Below, one piece after another: positions 1-12,143 of a DNA stretch of 64,000 nt. This DNA comes from Isoetes taiwanensis (taxonomy: Eukaryota; Streptophyta; Lycopodiopsida; Isoetales; Isoetaceae). Every line of letters starts with the position of its first letter. Positions within the stretch are counted from its first letter, which is position 1. The translations under genes were made by a program, and so were the position numbers. The notes below the pieces were generated by a model. The model ran no database searches and had not been told where the DNA came from. It was given only the letters and a program-made list of their open reading frames with translations. The DNA lies in contig JAJEKV010000059.1 in the NCBI GenBank assembly GCA_021234155.1, forward strand, positions 8,190,779 through 8,254,778, read 5' to 3'.

Positions 1-520
1 TGAGAGAGAGACGACATATGAAGTGTGGTGATCCACTTGAGATGGCTAAGCTACCGTTAAATGCTTGCAAGAAGTGATTAATATAATTTTGTCTTCCTAT
101 TTGAGGTTTGTTGCAACCAATAAATGTTTTTAGTCAAAATTACTAATGAAAAAAAAATTTATTAATCAAAAAAAATTATTATTAATGGTAAATGAATTAT
201 TAATCATAACTTGTAGATAAAGTGTCGCTATAGACGCCAAACCCTAGGTTTTGTGTGCTACATCATCAAACCCTAGATTGTAAATGCCATGTGGCACAAT
301 CTAGGGTTTGATGATGTGGCACACGCAGCTTAGGGTTTGATGACATGGCACTTACTATGATGTGGCAATAGGAAGTCGCGACGTGACACAACCTAGGGTT
401 TGATGATGTGCCACACGCAACGAGTTTCATGATGTGGCACTAAAATGCCACGGGGATAATTTAGGGTTCTGTATGACATGATACATGGCCCGATAATATG
501 GCAACCTTGAGTTCGATATG
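1..520. repeat. degenerate GATGTGGCAC / AAACCCTAG repeats
   Basis: No gene is seen. From about 235 to 500 the sequence repeats variants of CTAGGGTTTGATGATGTGGC and its reverse complement, interspersed with copies of ATGTGGCAC. AAACCCTAG resembles the plant telo-box motif. The strongest structure is the foldback at 253-324, listed separately. The preceding 230 bases are AT-rich with no recognisable feature. Confidence 0.6.
253..324. repeat. 29-bp-arm foldback (hairpin)
   Basis: The left arm (253-281) and right arm (296-324) are reverse complements over 29 bases with one mismatch, around a 14-base spacer. The transcript would fold as a near-perfect stem-loop. It could be a small-RNA precursor or simply a repeat that inverted on itself. 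No promoter or terminator supports either reading. Confidence 0.75.
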
Positions 521-1634
521 CACCCCATACATATATATACGAGATACTTTTCTAATAATATAAATAAGAAGATAAGAATATAAATTTAGGTATTTATTCA
601 AAGACACTTGTTCAAAGCTTTTCTCTCGCTAATTCTCGTTATATTCAAATTAATATATATAGTCATGGCGAGGCTCAATTCTTAGCGGTTTTCCCTCATT
701 GTGGCCCTCTTTCTCGCTGATGCAATATTCATGGCATTATGCGTCTCCCCTCCCCCGGTCCAAGACTGTCCAAGACTGCAGTAGTCCGGGGGCTCATTAG
801 TGGCACATTTCAACCATAAAAATACTATTTTTCATCTCTATGGTTTGTAAGTATCATTCTATTATTGCAACCAATATCATTCATGGTTATCAAATGTTTC
901 TCTCACAATTTCTTTTGATCTAGGTGTGCTCTTTTTTCTACGATGAATAGAGGTAATCGCAATCGCATGAGAGAATGAGCAAGACGAAGGTAAGTATTTA
1001 TATAGTTTTTATTATAATGCTTTACCCTCTAATTAGGTATGTGAGTTTATGCATGGAGTTTTAATTTGTTGTGTAGAGGAAAGGGACGAGTTTAGAGAAA
1101 ATAGGAGGAGGACTCCACGAGGTAGGGGCAATCGTGGCCGATGTTCCTCCAAGACGCCAACCTCCACCTATCACTACACCAAAGAGGTTTGGGTATTAAG
1201 ATAGCTTTTATAAAAATAATAAATAAATGAATTGTTTTTGCATGATATTTGTGCTTCCTCAGCTCCTCCTCCCCCTCCTTTCCTCGCAAAACATGTCTCC
1301 CGCGGAGAGAGACCAAAGTGCAAAGATATTTTGCCTCTTTGACACCAACGCCGCTTAGGCAGCCTCCCGCCCCTATTCCCCAACGACATAGTGTTGATTA
1401 TCGGCCTCCACGCTCTCGCGAGAATATTGAGAATGCTAGACGTAGTATGGACTCCCCGCCTGGTGTAAATTTGATAGTGGTACCCCAAAATGCGCCGAAA
1501 GCACCAAGCACTTAAAGCACCTAAATTCGAAAGCAAAGGCTTTTTTTCAGAGGACATCATTTGCCTCGCTTCCGCTAGGCTTTTTCTTTTATTCTCGCCC
1601 CAATTTCAATCCCCAAGCTTCCTAATCCTCTTCC
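521..1634. other. gene-free stretch
   Basis: AT-rich sequence containing a TATA-like run near 531-540, a pyrimidine-rich stretch and short frames on both strands that do not resemble known proteins. A proline-rich frame at 1249-1515 (+) has no recognisable domain. Nothing here can be supported as a gene. Confidence 0.5.
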
Positions 1635-2040
1635 TTGATCACCAATTCCGCCACACAATCCTTTGATCCGCTCAATTTACAATGGCCGGGCGGTGACCGA
1701 AAGCAAGATTTCATAGACATTCATGGACTTTCTCGTGAAGGATTGCAGCCGCTTTTAAAAGTAAAATGGTTGGAAGATAATGTAACAGATGCACAATGGG
1801 CCTCGGTTTGGCAAGAAGGCCCAAGCAATAAGATGAAAGTTTCCATGATCCAAAAATTTCTGCCCGAAAAATTGGACGATTGTTGAAAAAATTATATCGT
1901 AAGGAAACTATGCCAAACAATGAAGTGAGAAAGCAGGTGGCTTATGCTTTTGCATGGGAAAATTGTGATATCGCCATTTCAAACCCCGCAAAAAGCACAA
2001 GATCAATTGGGCCTCTTTTGGGGCTCAAGTTATGAAGTAT
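1635..2040 (+). pseudogene. unidentified decayed ORF upstream of RING/FCP1 fragments
   Basis: An 83-codon frame (1635-1886) of ordinary amino-acid composition includes the stretch WLEDNVTDAQWASVWQEG. A shifted frame follows directly and reads on as KLYRKETMPNNEVRKQVAYA to about 2034. Two protein-like frames in tandem imply a coding sequence broken by a frameshift. I do not recognise the family. It lies on the same strand as the RING-like and phosphatase fragments that follow and may be the 5' part of the same transposon-borne gene cluster. That grouping is inference. Confidence 0.35.
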
Positions 2041-2524
2041 AGAAATTGCAGTCTAGTAGAGGAAAGGATGTCCAAGTTGCCACTTCTAGCAAAGTTACTT
2101 GCTTAGAAAGTTCAAAATTAGACCACTCGCTTTAAAAGAGAACTTTGAATTGATTAAGGAAGTCAGAAATAAGCTTGAGAATGAAAGGGCAAGCATGTTA
2201 GAAGAGGTGCATGAAATTGAGGTTAGTTTAGTCACAGAGGCTAAGTCTAATGAAAAATTCAAAGGTGGAACTTGAAGAGAGCATGAAGAAAGTTGAGGCT
2301 TTGAAGACCACAATATCCGAAGCTATGGAGGAATCTGATCCGAGGAAGGAATTGAGATGACACTACAAATGGAGACATATTATCAGAATCGAAAGTTAAA
2401 AACCTTTTCAAGTCTCCGATACGTAAGGGAGCAAAATCGAGGAAGAATACCTTGGAATGTGAGATCAAAGAGAAAGAGGCCGTAATTTCGTAACTCGTGA
2501 GCTAATCTTTGTAATCTTACGTAA

Positions 2525-2733
2525 TTGAAGAATATAAGTTTTAATCCATTCAAAGATCAACACTATCGCCAGAAGACTACCGTGAATCGCAACTTTGGTG
2601 CTTGCCGTGCTTGTGGCCTACTTTTTCATGATAGGTACAAATTGTCTTTGATTTTAAGTTGTGATCATGAGTACCATGTGGCTTGTGCAGCCTTTGTTGA
2701 AGGAAGGTAAATGCAAGGTATGTGGGGTGTAAT
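2525..2733 (+). pseudogene. RING-like zinc finger fragment, frameshifted
   Basis: The frame shows CRACGLLFHDRYKL followed by LSCDHEYHVACAAF. A one-base frame change near 2700 then gives GKCKVCGV. In order this is C-x2-C, C-x-H-x2-C and C-x2-C, the spacing of a RING/PHD-type zinc finger. RING fingers usually recruit E2 enzymes for ubiquitin transfer, but only the finger is visible here. It is broken by the frameshift, so the fragment is probably not functional. A Glu/Lys-rich frame upstream (2100-2500) may be coiled coil from the same former protein. Confidence 0.45.
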
Positions 2734-3538
2734 TCATCCAGATTTATTTCTTGAGCTTGGCATGCATGTGACAAAGAAGCAGTAAGTAAATAAAATAGTT
2801 GATATGCCTACAGAGATATACCTACAAATCAACTTGATTCAATTGGTAGGTCCTCTTCTCAAGCATCAAGACTATGTGCCACCTTCCGAATTGAAAAAGT
2901 GCCGAAAGATGCATTGTGTAGTCCTAAAAAGCGCTTAAGGCAAAGGGCTAGAAAAGCATCCAATCAAGGATATGCAAGTGAGCAGGATGAAACCGTTGTT
3001 GAACAGATGGTGTAGGATGTAGTAAGGATGTACAAATTACCCCTTCGAAAGAGAAGAAAGCAGCCAACAAAAGGAAAAGGAAAGATGGAGAGGTTGCAAC
3101 AAAGAAGGGAAAAAACATTAAAAAGGCAAAGAACACAAAGTCAAGAAGGCGTGAAGTACAATTTTAGAAGGAGGGCATTGGCAAATGAGCTGAATCAGAA
3201 AAGAAGTTGAGGTTGAAACAATTACAAAGAAATGAAGAACTAGAAAAGGCGTAAAACGTAAAAGGAAGGGCCGAAAAGGAAGTACTAGAAAAGGAAGACA
3301 CAAAAATACCAAAATGAATGCAATTATGGAGGTTTTAAGAGGCAATTCAGATTTGTCTATAAAATCTTTGATTTAACTATAGATGTTTGAATGTTCAGGT
3401 ACAATTGTATTTCAAGACCAAAATGTTGAACAAATGGTTGATCAAAATGTTGACAAAAGTTATTATTAATTTAGTATTTTAAATTTCGCTTTGTGTTTGT
3501 GCTTGAGTTGGTGTTTACTTTTTATTTTTGAATGATAG
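2734..3538 (+). other. lysine/arginine-rich low-complexity former coding sequence
   Basis: The plus strand is purine-rich and, in changing frames, encodes runs such as KRRKQPTKGKGKMERLQQRR (3040-3100). It lies between the RING-like and FCP1-like fragments and may be a disordered linker of a former fusion protein. No single open frame spans it and no domain can be named. Confidence 0.3.
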
Positions 3539-4278
3539 GTGTACAAAGAAAGTCCCTTTGAAGAGGAAACTTCTTATTTTAGATGTGAATGGTGTTCTAG
3601 TGAGTACATACAAGAGGAACAATCCCAGACGTGTGGGACAAAGAGATTGTGGATTACAAAAACAAGCAAGAAATTGGTTGTTTTAAGGCCTCATGCACGG
3701 AATTTTTCAGCAAAGAATGGCACACTTTGACATAGCAATTTGGTCATCCATGAACAAGGTTAATGTAAATGAAGTTGTGGATGTCATAGCACCGCTATTA
3801 GGCATGACTTTGTATTTATTTGGGATCAGACCCATTGCTTAGAGATGCCTTTCAAGTGGCCCATCCGATCCGAAAACCATTGTACTTAAAACCTTTATCT
3901 CAAGTAGCTTTTAGTGAATACCCACAATATGAGGGCAATTGCATATTGTTGGATGATAGCATTCATAAAACATTTGCCTCTCCACCTTTCACATCTCTTT
4001 TGATTCCGTGCTTTAATTTGGATGCATGATTATGTATTGGACCAATTCCCCGCCAATTTCTTAAGGATGTGGCAATGGTTGATGATTTCTCTAACATTCT
4101 AAAGGATCATTGTAGGCCGATCAAGACACGAGGATGCTCTCGTAATTCTAGAAACAATGTCGAGTTTGAATTGGGAAAGGAAACCACCGAAATGGTAAAA
4201 CAATATTGCAAAGGTCAGCTACAATGGTTAAGGGAGACCTTTCATACTTCAGACACACACATAGAATGCGTAAGTTGA
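3539..4278 (+). pseudogene. FCP1/NIF-like HAD phosphatase fragment
   Basis: Several frames read in succession give LLILDVNGVLVSTYKR, then RPHARNF, FDIAIWSSMNKVNVNEVVD, YLKPLSQV and NCILLDDSIHKTFASPP. This order matches the FCP1-homology (NLI-interacting factor) HAD phosphatase domain. It comprises the DxDx(T/V)-type motif I (here D-V-N-G-V), the IW(S/T)S motif II, a lysine region and the LDDS motif with paired acidic residues. FCP1-like enzymes dephosphorylate Ser/Thr residues, classically the RNA polymerase II tail. The second Asp of motif I is Asn here, as in some plant homologues with a D-x-N-G motif. At least three frame changes make this a pseudogene. A basic frame continues to 4278. Confidence 0.6.
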
Positions 4279-4362
4279 TTCGTAATTCAAAGTTAAGATG
4301 AGACCAGATTCATGCAAAAGTTACAGTTGTATATTGAAATAGTGAAGACTTATATATAACTC

Positions 4363-7300
4363 CTAAAAACATGCCACAATTTTGTACATGTTATACAAAA
4401 GTGCAGATATGCCACAATTTTGATGTAATACAGAACATAAATACATGACTTTCAGGTTACAATTGCATTGATGTTTTTGTGTGAGTGCTTTTGCTTTAAT
4501 AGTCAAACTATGAATAATAATTGAGTCAATACCATATGAACAAGATTTAAGCCGAGTTTGACCATAGAATTTAAGCCGAGTTTGGGAGGCTACATATAAC
4601 TGCTGGCAAGTGTCTTCAGCCATAGTATACAACATACCATCCTCTTCATCCGCAATCATTTCAAAGTTAGCTAATCTTACAAGGTGGCTATACACACTAG
4701 CCACAGTCGGTCATCCAAGAGCTCAAATTTGAGACCACCCACCTGCTTATAGTAATATCCCCGAGACAATAATGATTCAACTCCAAATACATTTCCCCAT
4801 CCATCCACATAATCCTCAAGCAAAGTGTTCTTTTTGCTTCTCGCACTTCAATACATAAAAATCAACCCCCTCTTCATTACCTTCCTCCTCGCATTGACAA
4901 AGAAAAAAATCTCCAACCTCTACCATAGAACTAGCTATGTCATAGTCTTCCTCATCTTCCTCTTCTTCATGTTCATCTTCTACTTCTATCTCAAGTCTTC
5001 ATCCGATGCTTTATTAGCATCATTAGTTGCTTTAATCTCCTTCAGCTTTAGTTCAAGAGTTTCCCAACCACCAATGCGCGGACTTCGTGGGTGCAGAGTC
5101 CCATTGAATTGAACACAATTCTCACGTAAGCATGAGAGAGGTCTATAAGCTACCTTTAGAGTGTTGTCCTTGTCACATGGTCTTATGCAATGGAGTTGTG
5201 TAGTTCCTTTCAAAGTGTGACACCAAATCTCTCGATCTATCTATTTTGAGGGATCAATTTCCCGTATACCGCACAAGTGCTTAGTGTCAGAAGTGCTTTC
5301 AATGGTGAAACAAATTGAAGAATATCCATATCAAAAAATAAAAAAGAAGACAATCTTGATTTAGGGCTGGGAAATATCATGTTTTACATAATAGAGTAGC
5401 CCATTAACAACCACAAACACAAACAATTTATATATTCATGCCCTTAATTTCTAAGTGCTTAAGTGCTTTAAGTGCTTAAGTGCTTTAAGTGCTTAAGTGC
5501 TTAGTATGCGAGGGAAAACCAAGAAAGTATACCTTGTTATGTCATTATCGCTGGGATTGTTGTTGAAGTACCACCTAAGAAATGCAACCACCTCCTTTGC
5601 ACAATCGCAATTTCTTTCCATCATATTTCATCCGCTCCTTTGTTAGAATCCTCTTGATGACAGCTCCCAAAGACCATCATGCTCACCTTTTCCATGTGAG
5701 CTAGCAAAAAATTCCGTGAGAATATCCTTTTGAAGATGTTTGTGAAACCTACCAAGGAAGTAAAATGGTCTTGCAGACTTAAACCGTGAAGAACAGCCAT
5801 CACCCGTAAAAAACATGTTTGTTATAGTTAATTCCCATAGATTTTAGCCAATGCATGATTATGGAGACAATGCCGGACAAACTCAAGATCATGAGTTTTG
5901 TCATCACCGATATAGAAGTGAGTCTCCTTCACAATTCCTTTCAATGAGTTTTTTTTTTCTTTTTGCAAGATTTTTTCTTTTAATCTCTTTGTCATCTTCT
6001 TCCTTCTTCTTCGCTTGCTTCTCGCCTCTGATTTTCTCATTCTTCTATAAGTGATGTGTACAAGAATGGAGACTGATCAAGATGCCAAGGATTGAGCTTC
6101 TTGTTGAATTTTAAATCCATAATTCTCTCTGCAAAATCTATCACGTAGACAATAGTATCATCCGCAAAATGCCACCAAACATTGCCCTAATTGTTTTGTT
6201 TGCCAATGAGCTCAGAATTATGTGGAACAAATGTCTTCGTAGTTTTAGTTGCATGCTGATGGAATTCAAAAGGAGAACCTGATTTGTATGCCAATCTTGT
6301 AACCTTTGAAGGTTTCTTGCCAGCCCTAGTTTTCTTTGTTCTCAGACTTCTTGGTCGCAAGAGGATAAAGCTTTAATTTACCTCTACACTAACACACACC
6401 CAACTCAAGAAAATCTAAACTACTTTTACCTGCTCAAACACTTTCCAATTAACATCCCGCTTATTATTCTTAACCTTCTCTCGGGGCATGTTGGCAGCCT
6501 ATATAAAGCAATCAAATATGTTAAAATCAAGGCAATCAAAACTGAAATTGCAAGGAAACCACACTTGCCTCTTCAAACCACACTTTGTACAAGTCTCCAT
6601 TAGACATGCATGCTTGTGCCATTCATCATTCTCATCCTTAGCGACACAATTTGTCTCCAATAATCACTAGTTGATTTGATTGTGTTTTCTTTAGCAATAC
6701 ATGTTGGACCCGAACCACAAATTCTCGCACTTACACTTGCAATCTTTGTGTACACCATAAGGATCAGTCCTCATGTTATTTATGGCTTGCATGGCAAACT
6801 CAAGATGCATGGTATTGGCAACAACATGTTTCTCTTCTTGAAGCCTCCTAATATAGCTTGGTTTCAATCTTTCAAAAGTCCGGCCGATATCTTCATATCG
6901 ATGTTCCTTTTCAAAAGCAAGGTATAGTTGCAACCTAACAAAAAAGAAAAAAAAAAATAGATTTCAGAACCATGTAAGAAATATAGAAACTAAAAAACAT
7001 GAGAATAACAAATAAATGGTTCAAGGAATACCGTGGTCACTTCTAGCAAATGTATTGATGATCAATTTTCACCACTCTCGCCACATGCTTTCTAACATGT
7101 TTTTATAAGGTGAAACTCGTGGTATTCTCATGCCAAAACCTTCTCACAACACTTATCTCTTTCCGGGAAAGTGCATCAAATCTCTTCTTCCTTGCATGCA
7201 TTGACCATGGACCAAAGATCAAACTCGCGACATATTCGCCTTCTAAATGCCCTGGCTACGCTTTTCTTGGGAATTGAAAGAAGCCTTGAAATTGCTCTCT

Positions 7301-7890
7301 CTCGATTAGTCCCTCTAACCGTGGAAGCCGCCATTTGAGGGTAGTCTTCCTTGCTTGGAGTACATCAAGATTTCTTTGAAATTTTTGTGCCTCGCATGGT
7401 TTCTCTCACATTGGAAATCATATCTTTCATCACATGAAATTCCTTGGGATCTGCTATAGTAACATGTGGTAAATGTTTGATCCTTTTAAAAAAACTGTGT
7501 GCTACTCTTCCTTTTGAATCATCATCAAAGACAATTCCTTACAATGTGAAAAAAAAAGAATCCTCTAACTCTTTTGAAAGTTCCCTGTTGTCTTTTTGAC
7601 TCAAAGAACGCTTCTTTTCTCTTCTCTCAGACTAAAGGTGCAATGTTCTCCTTCTCCAATTCTCTAATCCTCTTTCTCGATTCTCGCTTTCTCCCGATTC
7701 TAGCTCCAAGTAAATTCTTCGCTTAGCGTAATCAATGCTTTCGTGAGAACTTGCCATGAAATTGATATGATCAAGGAATTGCAATTCTAATTTGTCGTAA
7801 TTGCAATTGAAATGAACTAGTTTATTCCGAATTGAAGAATGATAGCAAGAACTCGATACAAATTCCCGCCATCCAAGAAATCCCGCCATC
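4363..7890 (-). pseudogene. decayed transposase, SGHGKG/HDG family
   Basis: Reading leftwards from 7890, changing frames give a continuous protein-like series. It runs from a basic N-terminal part (7890-7600) through VRRFWHENT and KKHVRKHVARVVKID (about 7110-7020), RTFERLKPSYIRRLQEEKH (about 6850), a Cys-rich CKCKCENL (about 6720) and HFYIGDDKTHDLEFVRHCL (about 5900) to GDGCSSRFKSARPFYFLGR (about 5800) and FFASSHGKGEHDG (about 5690). The FERLKP, GDGCSSxFKSARPFYF and FF.S.HGKG.HDG signatures are typical of a transposase-like protein widespread in plant genomes. I infer an RNase H-like DDE core. Frameshifts and in-frame stops are frequent, so this is a pseudogene. It converges with the accessory fragments at 1.6-4.3 kb, which may belong to the same element. 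Confidence 0.6.
5451..5503. repeat. AAGTGCTT microsatellite
   Basis: About five copies of AAGTGCTTAAGTGCTTT-like units in tandem. A related motif (AGCACTTAAAGCACCTAAA) appears near 1505 in the opposite orientation, so the motif may mark the two sides of one element. It lies within the transposase pseudogene interval. Confidence 0.6.
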
Positions 7891-8768
7891 CCAGAATCAA
7901 CTAAGAAATCAATTCAAAGAATCAATCCATGTCATCGATCCCTCTAAGAAGAATCAATCCATTTTTATTATTTTGATATGGCGTTGATCTATCAATTTAT
8001 GTCAAAGGCACCATGTGGTCAAGGAACCGGAAGCGTACTTCTTGCGAAAAAAGAAGGAGGCGATTGGTCAAAAGTCCCTAAACCACTTAATCTCTACAAG
8101 GAAGATATCAAGGTATTTCTTATTTTTTTTTGTCATTCGCTCACTTTAACTTGTGATAATGTTGTGTGCCTTGCAATCGATTGCATTCGAACGTGCAAAG
8201 GATCCGTAGCAAACATAGAGCTCTAATCGACAAAGCAACTAAAAGTGAGCGAAAGGCGTCTCATTTTAGGCTCCGTGGCGGTCGAAAAGGGTTTTTCCAT
8301 AGATTCGTAAGAGCTATATTAGTTCACATTAATTTTAATAAGAACTTTAAAATGTCACTAGCTAATACTTCGTTATATTGTCATAGGAACATCTATACGG
8401 GTTTGCCCCTAGCAAGCGGCCGGTACAAGTAGCCCACTTTAACGTGGAGTCGTTTATCCAGATATCAACAGTTATACGACGAGGAACTCTCCCAATTCGC
8501 GGGAATGCGGGGGTGCGTTGTAGAAAATTATTATAATTCTATGAACTACATTAACGCCATATTCTTTTGGTTTTTATAGGAAGCAGTGGTGAATATGAAT
8601 GAAGGTCTAGAGCATGACATGGGGCTCGGGGCGGAGAGCCATCCAATCGCAACCGTGCGGCTGACGGTTTGAGGCGTCCTCTAACTACGTACTCGGATGA
8701 CTACTCCACTGAATCTGAGAGAGAGTAGCTCTAGGCTAAAAGGGTGGATACTCCTCTTAACGAGTCTT
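7891..8768. other. unassigned stretch with short frame
   Basis: A plus-strand frame at 7978-8226 begins with MALIYQFMSKAPCGQGTGS, and a basic frame overlaps it to 8432. Composition is protein-like for about 45 residues, but I recognise no domain and see no convincing splice structure. It could be the first exon of a decayed gene. The rest of the stretch shows nothing identifiable. Confidence 0.25.
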
Positions 8769-8935
8769 TTGTGATTATTTAAAAATATAAATACAATTCA
8801 CTTTTGTAATTATTTAAAAATATAAATATAAAAATAATTTTGTGACTATTTAAAAATATGAATATAAAAACACTTTTGTGATTATTTAAAAAAATTTTTA
8901 TATTTATATTTTTTATATAAATATATTTTTTTATT
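8769..8935. repeat. AT-rich tandem repeat
   Basis: Four imperfect copies of a ~50-bp unit built on TTTTGTGATTATTTAAAAAT followed by ATAAATA, ending in a T-rich run. It directly abuts the CpG-dense block that follows. Confidence 0.7.
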
Positions 8936-8959
8936 TTTTTTTTATTTTTTTCCCCTATA

Positions 8960-9435
8960 CGTCGCGATGCGACGATCCACGCGGGCTTTTTTTTGCCCAC
9001 GCGGCTTTCTATACGCCGATTTTTCAATTTTCCACGCGTGTATTCCACGCGTATATTCCACGTGTCACGCCGCATGCGGCGATACACGCGGGCTTTTACG
9101 CGCGTGTATATTCCACGCGGTATATTCCACGGTATATTCCACGGTTCGTTTCGTTGTCACGCCGCTGTGCGGCGATACACGGGGCTTTTACGGCACGCGT
9201 GGATTTTGGTGATGTTCCACGTATATTCCACGGTATATTCCACGCAGTATATTTCCGTGTCACGTGCCCGCGCGACGCCGGCTGACGGTCACGCCCGCTG
9301 TAGCGGCGTCGCCCGCGACGCCGCCAACGTCGCATCGGCGACGCGACGCCGCATGCGACGTATCATAACGACGCTCCCGCTGACGCCCCGAGCGACGCCG
9401 TCCGACGCGTCACAGACGTCGCTATTGACGTCGCT
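8960..9435. repeat. CpG-dense repeat block
   Basis: A very GC- and CpG-rich stretch in AT-rich surroundings. The first part repeats TATTCCACG and ACGCG motifs and CGCCGCATGCGGCGATACAC-like palindromic units. The second part is almost entirely GACGCCG/GTCGC variants. Open frames through it are by-products of the composition. The density of CpG is striking because methylated plant repeats usually lose CpG by deamination. Confidence 0.7.
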
Positions 9436-9840
9436 AAATGACCCTTTTCTTGTTTTGAAAATTATAAAGTTTTTATAGTTTGAATGTCGTACGGATACCA
9501 GAGGGAGTGTGGTGGCGCCAATGTTCGATTCGTATTCATACTGTAAGGGCCCGTCATTTTTTATGAGCTTCTACTGTCGGGGATTCTGTGATAATATGAT
9601 ATGACTATGATAATATATATTATATTATATATATAAAATAATAGAGATATCGTATATGTATGGAAGGGATTGTCAAGTAAAGTGTTTTGCGCAAGTATGA
9701 TATGGGTTGCATTCTTTTACAAATAATGTAGTCGTATACAAAGGGTTTTTCATATGGAACTGTCGTATACAATGGGTTTTTTGGCAACCTAAGAAACGCA
9801 CATGGCATATATACCTATAATAGAGGTGAATCCCCCGGGG
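9436..9840. other. AT-rich gene-free stretch
   Basis: No gene. A TATA-rich run lies at 9600-9650. ACAAAGGGTTTTTCATA and ACAATGGGTTTTTTGG are two similar short segments at 9738 and 9770. Confidence 0.5.
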
Positions 9841-10780
9841 TCAATGCCTACCCTAATAGTTTATCTGGACACATTTTGGGTGGTTTATCTGGACACATAG
9901 TGGTGGTTTATCTGGACAATGTATGGGTAGGACTTGGAATCACATGCCATAGGTATAAATATACCAAGTATTTATACCTTGAGTATTTCTACCCAATGTC
10001 AATGACTACCCTATTGGTTTATCTGGACACATAGTGATGGTTTATCTGGACACATAGTGGTGGTTTATCTGGACACAATCTGGTGGTTTATCTGGACAAT
10101 ATATCGGTAGGGCTTGGAATCACAAACCATAGGTTACCTTGAGTATTTATACCCAATGCCAATGACTACCCTATTGGTTTATCTGGACACATAGTGGCGG
10201 TTTATCTGGACACAAAGTAGTGGTTGGTAAAAATATGTTTGGTATAAATACATAGTATATTTTGAAATGAGTATTTGTACCCAATGTATAATCCTACCAT
10301 GAAGAGGACTTATCCAGAAAAACCACTACCTAATGTCCAGAAAAATCACCACCTAGTGTCCAAATAAACCACTAGTCGACAACACTCTTAAATATAAATA
10401 CGTTTGTCATAAATACATTGTGTATTTTGTACACGAGTATTTGTACCCAATGTATAATCCTACCATGAACATAACTTGTCCAGTAAAACCACCACGTAGT
10501 GTCCAGAAAGACCACTATCCAGTGTCTAGATAAACCACTAGTGGACAACACCTTTGATATAAATGTGTTTGGTATAAATACATAGTGTATTTTGTACACA
10601 AGTATTTGTACTCAACGTATTATCCTACCCTAAACATTGGTATAAATATATATTGTATTTTGGACATGCATATTTGAACTCAACGTATAATCCTGCCTAG
10701 AAGATGACCTGTCCAGAAAAACCACCACCTAATGTCCAGAGAAACCACTACCTAGTGTCCAAATAAACCATTAGTGAAGA
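9841..10780. repeat. inverted arrays of GTTTATCTGGACAC
   Basis: From about 9857 to 10215 the motif GTTTATCTGGACAC recurs at ~20-40-bp spacing, with larger ~130-bp units that include TACCCTA and GGTATAAATA. From about 10307 to 10770 the same motif recurs in reverse complement (GTGTCCAGATAAAC and variants such as GTGTCCAGAAA). Two opposed arrays around a ~100-bp centre form a large, imperfect inverted repeat. Another short pair of the motif occurs at 19415-19455. No coding sequence is evident. Confidence 0.7.
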
Positions 10781-12143
10781 ACTCCCTTTGGTATAAATAT
10801 GTTTAATATAAATACATAGGGTTTTTTGCACATGAGTATTTGTACTCAATATACAATCCTATCTTGAACATGGCAGCTCAAGGTTGTATGTACTAAGTTT
10901 TTCAGCTCCTATCCACATTTACTAAGTATACTTTGAAAACCCATACCACAAAGAAAACATTTGCTAAAGAACTTGATCATTTGGTTTCATACAATGGTTT
11001 ATTAATAGCAACTACACTTCTACATCTTGGTTGCCCTTTAGATCCTACTTTTTTTGCGCTAATAATTGCTTGTATGTTATTGTACATAATAATAAACAAA
11101 TGCTATCCAACCACACTTCACAAAATTATTTGTCTTGAAAACTTTTGATCAACAAGCTTTTTACAAGTTGTATGGTTTGAAAGCTAGGATGAGAGATACC
11201 TATAGAGTTGGAATGGAAATAAAATTTAGGAATTTGCTCAACATTTCATTTTTAGTATATTTACAAGACAAACCTTAGACATAATGAATGTTTTTAATCT
11301 CTTATCTGATCCACTTACACTTGGGAGGTTGGCTAGTGATGTTCAGCATCATTGGTGGAAACATTACGAGCCATTATCAGCCTCTCTTTCCATCTTTAGG
11401 AGGAACACACATGTTAATCAATCGCCTTCTTTGTTATCCTTTGTGGTGGTAACTCCAACTCAACAACAAATGGTTTTAGTGAAAGAATATGGTCCTCGAA
11501 GCATATTCTTGCATTTCTTTGACCCTTGATATATAGGGCATGAAGAGGCCACATTTGTCGAAGTATATATTTATAGCTGGATATTGAACAGATTCATAAA
11601 TTATACCTTGATTTTTGTTGTTGAACGCTCAACTTGAAGTTGAACCTGCAAAGAAAGCATAAATGTTAGTAAGTGCATCGTGAATTCAGAGCCATCGTTA
11701 TTTGCTATCTTTATCGGTTTCATTCCTGGCATAATTCAGAGCCATTGATATGTGGGATATCCCTGGTATTGTCCCAGATCAATGGCCATTAAGATTTTCA
11801 CCCAAAAATAAAAAACCACTTCCTATGGTGTCGATCGAACACATGGTTGAAGCACAAGAAAGAAGCAAAATAAAAAAGCCAAAACCAAAAAAAAAAAAAC
11901 CAATCAGAATGAAGACTCGCTTTCAAGCACCTGGTCACGGGACCATCGCATCCTCTCCCTCCACAGATCAATCCTCTACCACTTTGCCAAAATTAAGACA
12001 AAGGGGTTGGAGGATTCAACCTCGAGCCAAAGCAAAGGCCTCACCGAACCCTTCCAATTTGCCTCATTCAAGAGAGAAACATGAGCATGGCGATGCTTCA
12101 GCCTAATAGGCTATTAGATAGCAGATGATGCTACCGGCCCTCT
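10781..12143. other. gene-free stretch with isolated short frames
   Basis: Three plus-strand frames (10933-11148, 11284-11529, 11750-12106) of 70-118 codons are the only candidates. The last is rich in Lys, Pro and Ser after a start MWDIPGIVPDQW. None shows a recognisable domain, and no splice sites clearly join them. They may be remnants of a transposon gene. Confidence 0.3.

Noticed and set aside
8967-9478. Arg/His-rich frames of up to 161 codons
   Set aside because: Produced by the CpG-rich repeats. Both strands are open and no domain is present.
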